Shown here in pieces: positions 23,001 through 28,435 of a stretch of 28,435 bases of DNA; within the stretch, counting starts at the first letter, position 1, and every line of letters starts with the position of its first letter. The DNA is from Poteriospumella lacustris. Lineage: Eukaryota > Sar > Chrysophyceae > Chromulinales > Dinobryaceae. The notes beneath the pieces were generated by a model. The model did no database searches and had not been told where the DNA came from. It saw only the letters and a list, made by a program, of their open reading frames with translations. The stretch is from assembly GCA_008000375.1 (NCBI GenBank), contig SMOI01000386.1, forward strand, positions 1 through 28,435, written 5' to 3'. Made by a program: the position numbers and the translations under genes.

Positions 23001-24545
23001 CTGAGTCTGATCGTTTTGAATTCGATTTCGTTGCAATGCATATGTTTTTTGATAACAGAGATTGATATGAGTCAACACTTCCTCCTGGGTATTGGTCGGA
23101 CGCATGTAACGATGACAAAAATCACAATAATGAGTCGGACCTCCGCAACAGTGTGTTCCCATATGTGGTCTTCGGGCCATATGTCTCCGATGAGTTACCG
23201 AATGACAATGTTCGTGATTTCCTTCATCATCTCCAAATAGTAAATACACATGATCGAGTTGTTTGGGGTTCAAGAGTTCGGAGGGGTAAAAACAATTGGA
23301 TTCTTGCAATAAATAGCGACATCGAAAAATATGAATATGAACTTGAAAAACGGTGGCGTAGGCTTGACAACAACTATAAAAATCATTGCGATCGACCGGA
23401 TGTTGAAGTTGAAGTTCAACGTGAGCATGCACCATTTCGGCCAAACTTTTCCACTGAAGAATATCTTGTTCCGAATTCCACTCTTCCAGTTTGTATTCGC
23501 GTTTTCCATCTACGGTAACAAAAGTTTTGAGCGGATTAAACAAAATAACCGGAAATTTCCGTTTTCCATCGGGTCCATATTCAAAGTTTTCATTTATATT
23601 GCGGACAGGTATGGCGCTTTTCATGACTCGAGAAATCATTTTATACTTGGTTTCCGATTGATAATAGCTAGCGGGAGTTCTTCGATCGGATACGTCAATG
23701 ACACGGTAAGGCAAACGTTGAAGACGTTCTGAATCGACCCGTTGAAGTCCTTCGGTTTCCAACACTCCAATAATTTCTGTAGCTTCGTCATTCAAAACCA
23801 TTCGCCGACATTGAGCAAACAAAAACGCCATGGGAAAACACCATTCGTCTTCGGTCATGGGAACTTTTCGTAAAGCCAGAGATTGGGTATACATTTGAGA
23901 ATGCACACTTCGTACATACATCCGTTTTTTGTTTCTTTGGTAGGATCCGGCCGAGCGCGCACCCATTCGCATCCCTTTTTGAATTGGGGAAGAGGTGGAA
24001 GTACCCATTAACGTGTAAGTAAACACAAATTCAATGGCACCTTGACTTAAATCGACTTCTTCCCCCGATTGCATGGCTTCCGACCATCGCGCGACCCATT
24101 CTTCCAAAGCTCCGGGTTCTCCTACAATGGGCATATCGGGAGTTCCCCACCACCCCCCATTGGCCCGAATGCCATCATGTTTTAAGGTAACCTGCATTGA
24201 ATCCTGATTACTCACTTGTTTTCCATCAGCTTGTAGAGCTTGAGCATAGGACATTTCAAAAGCTTGCCCAAACAAGGTCAGGGGATCCGTTACATTTCCG
24301 GCAATCATTTGAACGCGGATTTGCACAACGCCTACGGATCCGCGCAAGATTTGGGTAATTTGGCCTTCTACCGCCACGTTTCCCCCCGCAGAAACCCCTT
24401 CATTGACAATACTCGGCTGGTTTCCGACTAGGTCTAAATTAGGTCCAATACTCGGCTGGTTTCCAGCTAGGGCTAAACTAGGTCCAGGGATGGGTGCAGG
24501 GGTAGAGTTCAACAAATAAGAAGACGGAGGTGTGGTACTAAACAT
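20055..24545 (-). CDS. Protein-primed family B DNA polymerase, 1496 aa
   Basis: This is the replicative polymerase of the element. Exonuclease motifs: ExoI YDIET (588-592), ExoII AHNGGSFDH (646-654), ExoIII YCWLD (806-810). Polymerase motifs: A, DVTSMYP (1040-1046); B, KRALAKLYLNCLWGKL (1213-1228); C, YCDTDS (1319-1324). A CDFCHRYM...LTHINLC zinc knuckle (474-497) and a second CTIC/C cluster (540-556) precede the exonuclease. GCFWHGCPTCF (936-946) marks the endonuclease-like segment often inserted before motif A in Polinton polymerases. Residues 1-230 are unassigned and could hold a priming or terminal-protein function. The Pro-rich start carries a 13-residue tandem repeat. All catalytic motifs look intact. 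The ATG follows CATAATTAATTAAAA. Confidence 0.95.
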   Translation of the reverse strand: MFSTTPPSSYLLNSTPAPIPGPSLALAGNQPSIGPNLDLVGNQPSIVNEGVSAGGNVAVEGQITQILRGSVGVVQIRVQMIAGNVTDPLTLFGQAFEMSYAQALQADGKQVSNQDSMQVTLKHDGIRANGGWWGTPDMPIVGEPGALEEWVARWSEAMQSGEEVDLSQGAIEFVFTYTLMGTSTSSPIQKGMRMGARSAGSYQRNKKRMYVRSVHSQMYTQSLALRKVPMTEDEWCFPMAFLFAQCRRMVLNDEATEIIGVLETEGLQRVDSERLQRLPYRVIDVSDRRTPASYYQSETKYKMISRVMKSAIPVRNINENFEYGPDGKRKFPVILFNPLKTFVTVDGKREYKLEEWNSEQDILQWKSLAEMVHAHVELQLQHPVDRNDFYSCCQAYATVFQVHIHIFRCRYLLQESNCFYPSELLNPKQLDHVYLLFGDDEGNHEHCHSVTHRRHMARRPHMGTHCCGGPTHYCDFCHRYMRPTNTQEEVLTHINLCYQKTYALQRNRIQNDQTQSSIPRPPRLNLSTFRRMKNSELFMCTICSEKDIVDKKTHLCYVALPKLADIPTQQLDLYLQDPTIAANQLYVYDIETRQVKMDENLFIHECNCVCFRKVGFPEPRLYFDNMELFCEHILSSTDYYGATILAHNGGSFDHQFVVQYLERHSLPYEAVPRPGSVHKYIQIKIERNEEKASIYFKDFLMFFPASLKSIAESLQLELQKGDFPHLFNTRENETYVGSFPSIDSEHDYYCLKTKKDANEIESLRVWHREESEIYCTCNHTRVSAEDLVCPLCHKQWWNMKEQLVKYCWLDVDVLSQCVEKFRLAHLEFGNEEATEEGGGWKPTPIEPFQCMTLAQLALRFFQQGHLSTNMRHALSQRRFADPFSKKAIIWLERCARTQQREIWHAGNQFREYYDEVMQKRVDGYCPETDTVYEFLGCFWHGCPTCFANEMVQGSKHPKKNQTWKEVFEETDRMMRKHEWKRPGRIEWIWECDFDRLGRPTPYESKLCDLIQDRAFFFGGRTEVFSCYAKATESQKIHHIDVTSMYPYICATQMLPIGHPRIYLGSRIDRARMEINHPNRYFGYIRCDVLPNPTCALGLLPQISDNGKLEFNCFEKMGTWFSEELFFAVSQGYEIKEVYEVLHFDSNNRSDEYMRGYMSFFLRQKQEAEGWKKAGASSENPSPEEQEWVRQRLYQENGNLGKMRISQVRKNPVKRALAKLYLNCLWGKLAQDTQVSDKKLVFNYDDWMNGIINNPEIDRSSLKYRFLEDGETMMCYFDKHREKAKVNRRSNLWLAAAVTAHARVILHRQMVAVGPERVLYCDTDSIIFLQDRDRNVTDWTARGLGNWANETDEGNEIEAFYGIAPKCYMKVETDHQEGVMKCKGVRMTVSNQRQTKPSDLAKMLETTIMYPQPEPSSLMLDHMVICPNSNDTRAPYASVFTRYSKKRLRAVLTKRQVVPLPKEGLVLDQLERLYLAPYGPLKISENPTYNRVYERYA
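24408..24485 (-). repeat. 39-bp tandem repeat, two copies, in the polymerase gene
   Basis: 24408-24446 and 24447-24485 agree at all but a few positions and each encode 13 residues containing GNQPSI. They lie in the Pro-rich, probably disordered N-terminus, so copy number can change without harm. Confidence 0.85.
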
Positions 24546-24661
24546 TTTTAATTAATTATGCAAAGTCAATTCAAGTTCAAAAAGATACGCGACGTTACAA
24601 GATTGGATCCGTGACCCTTCACTTTTTGAATCTTATTCGGGTTTTCCGAGGAACAGTTCAG
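24546..24661 (-). promoter_or_regulatory. Polymerase upstream region
   Basis: On the minus strand it contains GCGTATCTTTTTGAACTTGAA (24570-24590), a degenerate GGATCC element in place of TTGGATC (24604-24609), and an AACTGTT word (24652-24658). So it has parts of both promoter types but no clean copy of either. CATAATTAATTAAAA abuts the ATG. Confidence 0.5.
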
Positions 24662-24949
24662 CTAGCGCTGGGAGGGCGCCGGTACCTTTCCTTCAATGCG
24701 GCGATATATCATAGAATCAAAATTGTTCGCTAACCTTCCTTCGGCGTGACGAGTAAACAAGGCATCCCGAGTAAATTCACACGTTGGACAACGACAGGGG
24801 TGTTTTTCAAAATACGCTTGAACGAAATCTTCTCGAGTAGGCCAATGTAAACCTGTGAAGAGAAAGACTTTGTTAAGTACATCTTTTTTCCAAACTTCTT
24901 CCTTATCCTCGTCTGTTAGTTTTCTTTTACGAATGGGAGAGATATTCAT
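24662..24949 (-). CDS. Small basic Cys-motif protein, 95 aa
   Basis: The ATG follows ATTATTATTAAAAA. A basic, nuclear-signal-like start (SPIRKRKL) leads to a helix and then HPCRCPTCEF (residues about 50-59), a tight Cys/His cluster that may bind zinc, with H68 as another possible ligand. The C-terminus is basic. The stop lies 117 bp before the polymerase ATG, so it may share a transcript with the polymerase. No family is recognised; a small nucleic-acid-binding accessory protein is the best guess. Confidence 0.68.
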   Translation of the reverse strand: MNISPIRKRKLTDEDKEEVWKKDVLNKVFLFTGLHWPTREDFVQAYFEKHPCRCPTCEFTRDALFTRHAEGRLANNFDSMIYRRIEGKVPAPSQR

Positions 24950-25043
24950 TTTTTAATAATAATGGTAATTAATTAAGATTAAAAGGACTCAGTAAGATTC
25001 AGAATAGTGCCCCTTGCCCAACCCGTATCTTTTAGCACGTATC
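24950..25043 (-). promoter_or_regulatory. Short intergenic region upstream of the 95-aa gene
   Basis: It has the TTAATTAATTACC start box and two GTATCTTT/A words at 25025-25048, but they point away from the gene. The clean long motif is missing. Transcription may run through from the gene to the right. Confidence 0.4.
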
Positions 25044-25904
25044 TTAAAGAGTAGGATTTTCCGGATTGTTCGCGCGCTCAAATTCGCGCGAAATCCAGGT
25101 CGTGATCTCGGACACGATTTCGGATTCCGGAACCAACGACGCGACTTGATCGCGGGTGTACTCCTCCACCTGTTGGCGCAACGTTTTGGGGGGAGTCTCC
25201 AGTTCCACCGCTTTGCGCTTGCGCTCGATCTTGTTGTTCTGACGAACAATGTCCGACCAATTTGGAGTAGTCGCAATCTTCATTCCGTGCAACCCTAATT
25301 TGACATAAATCCTGAAATCCCGGTTCTCAATGTCCCCCTCCTTCAGCGGTTTCACCATTCCAAACTGGGGACATAGGGCAAAAGGACGAGTAGTGGCCAA
25401 AAAGTTGTCCAAATTGAAAACAGTCTTGTTACTCTTGGGTTTGTAGTTGCCGATATAGATCCTCTCCAACGGCAAATCGTCATAGGGTTCCAATTTGGCA
25501 TCAGGGGCAAAGGCCCCCTGCACTTCGCGGCGCAACGCGTTGGCCATCATCATATTAAGACGTTGGACTTTATGACCTTCGTCGACGGTCTCATCCGAGT
25601 ACGTACCACTTTCATCGGTGAGGGGGACGAGGATAAGATCGGGTTCGCGGTCCGATCCTTCTTGGGGTTCATTGACTTGCAGGGTATGGTGAAAAATCGG
25701 AAACGTGACTTTGGTGTAGGTCGAGGTTCCGAGCACTGCAGAAAACTGATAGTACCTGCCTCTGCTTTTGAATTTGAACTGAAACCCGTGTTTGGTTTCA
25801 GCCTGCAAGAACTCGTCAATGGAAGAAAATTGGACAGTGTTCGCAACAATGCGAACTGGGGCTGGTTCGATAGTAGTGACAGTCATCTGAATATCGGTAG
25901 ACAT
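25044..25904 (-). CDS. Unknown right-arm protein, 286 aa
   Basis: The ATG at 25904 lies behind a long promoter motif and a CACATAATAAATAA box. Residues about 10-105 look like a beta-rich fold (FQFKFKSRGRYYQFSAVLG, KVTFPIFHHTLQV). Residues 145-215 are mixed (RIYIGNYKPKSNKTVFNLDNF, RDFRIYVKLGLHGMKIA). A basic KIERKRKAVE and a charged helix end the protein. No known motif is seen. Early class, size and proximity to the polymerase make a single-strand DNA-binding or replication accessory protein conceivable, but nothing specific supports it. GC content is clearly higher than in the virion block. Confidence 0.75.
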   Translation of the reverse strand: MSTDIQMTVTTIEPAPVRIVANTVQFSSIDEFLQAETKHGFQFKFKSRGRYYQFSAVLGTSTYTKVTFPIFHHTLQVNEPQEGSDREPDLILVPLTDESGTYSDETVDEGHKVQRLNMMMANALRREVQGAFAPDAKLEPYDDLPLERIYIGNYKPKSNKTVFNLDNFLATTRPFALCPQFGMVKPLKEGDIENRDFRIYVKLGLHGMKIATTPNWSDIVRQNNKIERKRKAVELETPPKTLRQQVEEYTRDQVASLVPESEIVSEITTWISREFERANNPENPTL

Positions 25905-25963
25905 GGTAGACTTAACTTGAGAAAATTTATTTATTATGTGAAAAAGATTTTAGAAATGACAAG

Positions 25964-25989
25964 AAAGATCCAAGGGACATAGATACGCT
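25964..25989 (-). promoter_or_regulatory. Long promoter motif, leftward
   Basis: On the minus strand it reads GCGTATCTATGTCCC then TTGGATCTTTC, 60-85 bp before the ATG at 25904. It is nearly identical to the left-arm copies although the genes are unrelated. Confidence 0.75.
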
Positions 25990-26019
25990 TTGTGTATCAT
26001 GAAAGGGTAAAACGAAGGG

Positions 26020-26574
26020 TCACTCCTTTTCTTCGGTAGCTTGTTCGTCGGGAACAAGTCGTCCGTCCACAGCCATTCGATAGTGGGTCATGCGGACATG
26101 ATCCCAGAACGGATCCGGATCTTCCAGCTCCGTAGCCTCCGAATCGGATTCCATTTCGGTTTCACATTCGGAATCCGATTGAAGTTCACTGACCAATCCG
26201 TCCCAGGACACATGCAGGTTTACTGTAGGTTGCGCTTCCTCTTCGTCTTCTTCGTGAGGAAAGTAGCCTCGCTGATCTTCGAACCCCGTTCGCGTTTCGG
26301 CGATCTCAAGAAGATCTTCCAGATCTTCGCGCCCTTGGGTTTCGAGATAATTGTAGAGTTCGGGACGCTCGGGTGTACCCGGGACCAAGATTTCCGAATC
26401 ATCTTCGGGTGTAACGGCAATCGGTCGGTAGAGAGGGGGGTGAGGTTCGTACCAACGGGTAGTGTAGTCGGGAGGTGACCCGCATTGGATGGGTTGAAAC
26501 TCCCTCCGCTGAAATTCCAGTGGAATAGGTTCGCTAGTTCGAGGGTAGAGCTCTGAGGCAGGTCGTTTAGACAT
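26020..26574 (-). CDS. Acidic Pro/Glu-rich protein, 184 aa
   Basis: The ATG follows CTCATAATCAATTAAA and a long motif at 26632-26650. The start is Pro-rich with basic residues (MSKRPASELYPRTSEPIP). The middle and end are strongly acidic (HEEDEEEAQ, SDSECETEMESDSEATELEDPDPFWDH, given here as separate acidic clusters), with few hydrophobics. It looks disordered and resembles viral transcription-activating or host-interaction proteins in composition only. No LxCxE motif is present. The function is unknown. Confidence 0.7.
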   Translation of the reverse strand: MSKRPASELYPRTSEPIPLEFQRREFQPIQCGSPPDYTTRWYEPHPPLYRPIAVTPEDDSEILVPGTPERPELYNYLETQGREDLEDLLEIAETRTGFEDQRGYFPHEEDEEEAQPTVNLHVSWDGLVSELQSDSECETEMESDSEATELEDPDPFWDHVRMTHYRMAVDGRLVPDEQATEEKE

Positions 26575-26631
26575 TTTAATTGATTATGAGAAAAAGATCT
26601 TTCTAAGTTGAAGTTCGAAAGATACGAAGAA

Positions 26632-26650
26632 CAAAAGATCCAACAGACAC
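26632..26650 (-). promoter_or_regulatory. Long promoter motif, shortened leftward copy
   Basis: On the minus strand TGTCTGTTGGATCTTTTGT is followed by TTCGTATCTTTCGAACTTCAA at about 26607-26627, so the two halves are in swapped order relative to other copies. It lies 58-76 bp before the ATG at 26574. Confidence 0.6.
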
Positions 26651-26672
26651 TAAAAAATGGATTCATTATCAA

Positions 26673-27161
26673 TTACAAATCAAATTCAAAAATATCTTCA
26701 ATATCCGAAACGGTTTCTTGCGCTTCTTCAAGGTACAACTCGTGCTCGTCCCAGAGGTAATCCTCCGCCCGGGGGTCCTCCGGCAGTTTCACAACGACGC
26801 ACGTTCGCACGTTGGTCTTCACGTCGGGGTCACGTTGGGGTTGGGGGAGTGGCACGTTGGGGTCCACGTTTTCGGACACGTTGGGGTCCACGTTGGTGTC
26901 CACGTGGGGTAGCACGTTGGTACTGCTTTGTTTCTCCGCTTCTTCCAGCCCGACCAGAATTTGATCCCAAGTCATATCAGCAAGCAACTCTTGAAAATTC
27001 AATTTTCGTTTTTTGCGGGGGATGAGGATACCTGGGATGGAGGGGAGAGTGAAGACTGAGCGCAGATGTAACCGCTGGATCTCTGCAAGCGGTTGAGTCG
27101 AGACTAAAGTCCGATGAGTATCGGTCAAGGGGTCGATGGTCTTGGGTATTTTTTTCTTCAT
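26673..27161 (-). CDS. Unknown right-arm protein with NVDPNV repeats, 162 aa
   Basis: The ATG follows CTTTTAATTAT. The start is basic (MKKKIPK), then IPRKKRKLNF (about 47-56) looks like a nuclear signal. A helix (FQELLADMTWDQILVGLEEAE) follows. Residues about 85-120 carry VDTNV, VDPNV, ENVDPNV repeats that are the translation of a CACGTTGG-type DNA array. The end is acidic (DEHELYLEEAQETVSDIEDIFEFDL). The repeat evidently spread from, or into, the adjoining non-coding array. The function is unknown; composition suggests a nuclear regulator. Confidence 0.65.
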   Translation of the reverse strand: MKKKIPKTIDPLTDTHRTLVSTQPLAEIQRLHLRSVFTLPSIPGILIPRKKRKLNFQELLADMTWDQILVGLEEAEKQSSTNVLPHVDTNVDPNVSENVDPNVPLPQPQRDPDVKTNVRTCVVVKLPEDPRAEDYLWDEHELYLEEAQETVSDIEDIFEFDL

Positions 27162-27238
27162 ATAATTAAAAGTGATCTTTGACCAAAAAGATCTTCAACT
27201 TGAAGATATCTAGGATCCAAATCTTGTGGGGGAAGATC

Positions 27239-27405
27239 TGCACGTTGGTGTACACGTTGGTGCACGTTGGTGTACACGTTGGTGCACGTTGGTGTACACG
27301 TTGTGTACACGTCGGGCACGTTGGTACACGTTGGTACACGTTGGTACACGTTGGTATACGTTGGTACACGTTGTGCACGTTGGTGTGCACGTGTGTGCAC
27401 GTTGC
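27239..27405. repeat. CACGTTGG array, about 16 imperfect units
   Basis: Units of 10-18 bp are built from CACGTTGG plus TGTA, TA or TG spacers. One CACGTG occurs near the right edge. Open frames on both strands across it are repeat artefacts. Related CACGTTGG units continue at about 26810-26925 within the adjacent gene. It could be a protein-binding array, enhancer or replication element, or a simple expanding satellite. Confidence 0.8.
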
Positions 27406-27693
27406 CAAAAACGGAAAGTTTTGTAACGGACGGCCTTCTAAAACGTAAATGTGATGGGGGAAGTTGTGGCGTCAGCTAAGTGTCAACCAATATCTGGATA
27501 AGGTGACTCCTCATTGAAGCCTCACCTATCTCTGCAGTAAAGTGAGACCTCTTTGACGCCTCACCTTCCCGGTCACCTTTCGCGGTTGTTCAGCAGAGCC
27601 CCACCCCTGCGAGGGGTCCGTTGAGTTCCGGTAAGGGTCTAAGTTGAGGTATCTTACCCCATTAATCTTCAAGTTCCTCATAAAAAATTAGAA
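27406..27693. other. Right-arm non-coding region
   Basis: No gene is seen here. It holds two 25-bp direct repeats (27503-27527 and 27542-27566, 21 of 25 matching), each with AGGTGA/TCACCT-type arms, and a small GC hairpin (27603-27617, ACCCC/GGGGT). GGTATCTTACCCC (27648-27660) and CTCATAAAAAATTAG before the ATG at 27694 look like a degenerate long promoter. Confidence 0.55.
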
Positions 27694-28107
27694 ATGTCAA
27701 AGCCCAACATTGTGATCGACTTGACTGATGAGGACCACCCCCAGGTAACATGTAACGGACGCACGGAGCGCGGAGTCGAAGGTTTCGGGTACCATGACAA
27801 TCCCGTGTGGCGGGTCGCCCGGGCTGTGCGGGACTTCGGCGACGACTTCGCCGATATTGTAAGTCTAGGGTCCCAAGACTCTCATGCCTCCGATTCAGAC
27901 TATGATCCAGAGGAGGAGGAGGCAGCACGTCTGCCAAACTACTGTGGGTATGCACCAGACGGAGGGTTTGTAGTGCCAGTGTCCCACTACGACTACAGGG
28001 AGATGAGGGCGGCCCAGTGGAGGGCCAGCCGGGAGTTGGGTCCCCCGTTGGACACGTCGGGGAAACACGTTGTTCCCCCACGTCGCAAGCGTCCGTTACC
28101 CAAATAA
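27694..28107 (+). CDS. Acidic nuclear-type protein with SUMO-interacting-motif-like start, 137 aa
   Basis: The ATG follows CTCATAAAAAATTAGAA. Residues 6-14, IVIDLTDED, match the canonical SUMO-interacting motif (hydrophobic core followed by acids). Residues about 60-80 hold a Ser/Asp/Glu-rich acidic tract. The C-terminus PPRRKRPLPK is a nuclear-signal-like basic cluster. The middle contains many Tyr/Trp. It is the only rightward gene in the right arm and is the most GC-rich gene in the window. A role in modulating SUMO-dependent nuclear defences or transcription is plausible from the motif but unproven. No family is recognised. Confidence 0.68.
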   Translation: MSKPNIVIDLTDEDHPQVTCNGRTERGVEGFGYHDNPVWRVARAVRDFGDDFADIVSLGSQDSHASDSDYDPEEEEAARLPNYCGYAPDGGFVVPVSHYDYREMRAAQWRASRELGPPLDTSGKHVVPPRRKRPLPK

Positions 28108-28236
28108 CTAGTAATTAACTAGTACTTTTTTGAATCTGTATCTTTTTGTCTCCTAACTAGGTAGTCTACTAGTAGGTAGGAGTTAGGAAGTTGAAGTTCA
28201 ACTTGAATTTCAAGTAGGTTTCTGTAGGTTTTGGGC
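28108..28236. other. Right subterminal region
   Basis: No gene is present. Near-palindromes ACTAGTAATTAACTAGT (28109-28122 area) and CTACTAGTAG lie within an inverted repeat bounded by TCCTAACT and AGTTAGGA (28151-28187). GTATCTTTTTGTCTCC (28138-28153) resembles the long promoter motif but no gene follows. GAAGTTGAAGTTCAACTTGA (28188-28207) is the inverted counterpart of the left repeats. Confidence 0.6.
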
Positions 28237-28282
28237 CTGCTGACGTCAGGCATTAAGCGTTGGGGACCACCATTATAGTAGT
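28237..28282. repeat. Right terminal inverted repeat
   Basis: It is the reverse complement of 3-48 with two mismatches and contains TGACGTCA at 28241-28248. Including the next two bases, the inward reading would begin AGACTACTATAATG. A 5' AG is usual for Polinton ends, so the true right boundary may be 28284. Confidence 0.9.
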
Positions 28283-28435
28283 CTATAACAAAGTGCAGTC
28301 CACTAGGTATAGGTACAAGTTAACTAATTGCAGTAATTAGTTGCTAACAACAGATATCGGGGCTCAGCGCCTAAAGATTAATTTCAACCAAAAACAACTA
28401 AATTAATTACGTAAGCAAACGAAGCGTATCCAACA
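28283..28435. other. Sequence beyond the right inverted repeat, probably host flank
   Basis: No gene is recognised. It contains an inverted repeat (AACTAATT, five bases, AATTAGTT; 28322-28342). It lies outside the terminal repeat and has no counterpart on the left, so host DNA at the insertion site is the simplest reading. Confidence 0.55.

Noticed and set aside
27239-27405. CRISPR-like array
   Set aside because: Units are short, degenerate and of uneven length with no unique spacers of constant size; this is a simple repeat in a eukaryotic element.
27158-27479. Open frames on both strands across the CACGTTGG array
   Set aside because: They are open only because the repeat lacks stops; the predicted peptides are Val/His/Gly or Thr/Cys repeats in every frame.
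27662-28081. Leftward 139-aa frame opposite the SUMO-motif gene
   Set aside because: No start box or promoter on that strand, and the rightward frame has coherent motifs at both ends.

Overview
The window is one almost complete Maverick/Polinton-type element: an integrating, virion-forming, protein-primed dsDNA virus or transposon of the adenovirus/Polinton-like lineage. Three lines of evidence support this. There are imperfect 46-bp terminal inverted repeats at 3-48 and 28237-28282. The replication and integration genes are a family B polymerase with adenovirus/Polinton organisation and an rve-fold DDE integrase. The morphogenesis set is an FtsK/HerA-like packaging ATPase, a 943-aa major capsid protein, a jelly-roll penton-like minor capsid protein and two fibre-like proteins. 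Start codons are ATG behind AT-rich boxes and no introns are needed, so the host is a eukaryote that I cannot name. The last ~150 bases lie outside the right inverted repeat and are probably host flank. The left flank is missing except for two bases.

Layout. Positions 1-545 hold the left terminus (hairpin, GGTCAC tandem repeats, a doubtful tRNA-like segment). Positions 546-2333 hold small rightward genes, most behind a shared long promoter motif (GCGTATCTTTGTCCC followed by TTGGATCTTTT). A tail-to-head remnant of a second capsid gene sits among them. Positions 2374-11336 are a rightward block: a SET-domain-like fusion protein, a small membrane protein, the packaging ATPase, an unknown protein and two fibre-like proteins. 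Positions 11333-13206 are a leftward trio (unknown, penton, unknown) diverging across 13 bp from a rightward block at 13220-19500 (Lys/Ser-rich protein, lipase-like protein, 69-aa basic protein, major capsid, integrase). Positions 19262-27161 are leftward: coiled-coil protein, polymerase and four accessory genes, several with the same long promoter motif. The right end holds a CACGTTGG array, hairpins and one GC-rich gene with a SUMO-interacting-motif-like start and a basic tail.

Two promoter classes can be read directly. The long motif lies about 60-85 bp upstream of ATGs in both terminal arms and before the coiled-coil gene, and presumably serves early or regulatory genes. A short motif, AAACTGTTT, usually overlaps the stop codon of the upstream gene and lies 38-54 bp before the ATGs of the virion and integrase genes, which presumably are late. 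The early/late labels are inference; the motifs and spacings are visible. No adenovirus-type maturation protease was recognised. The most unusual items are the capsid-gene remnant, the SET-like fusion, the promoter grammar, the modular Cys-repeat fibre and the antisense overlap of integrase with a coiled-coil gene.
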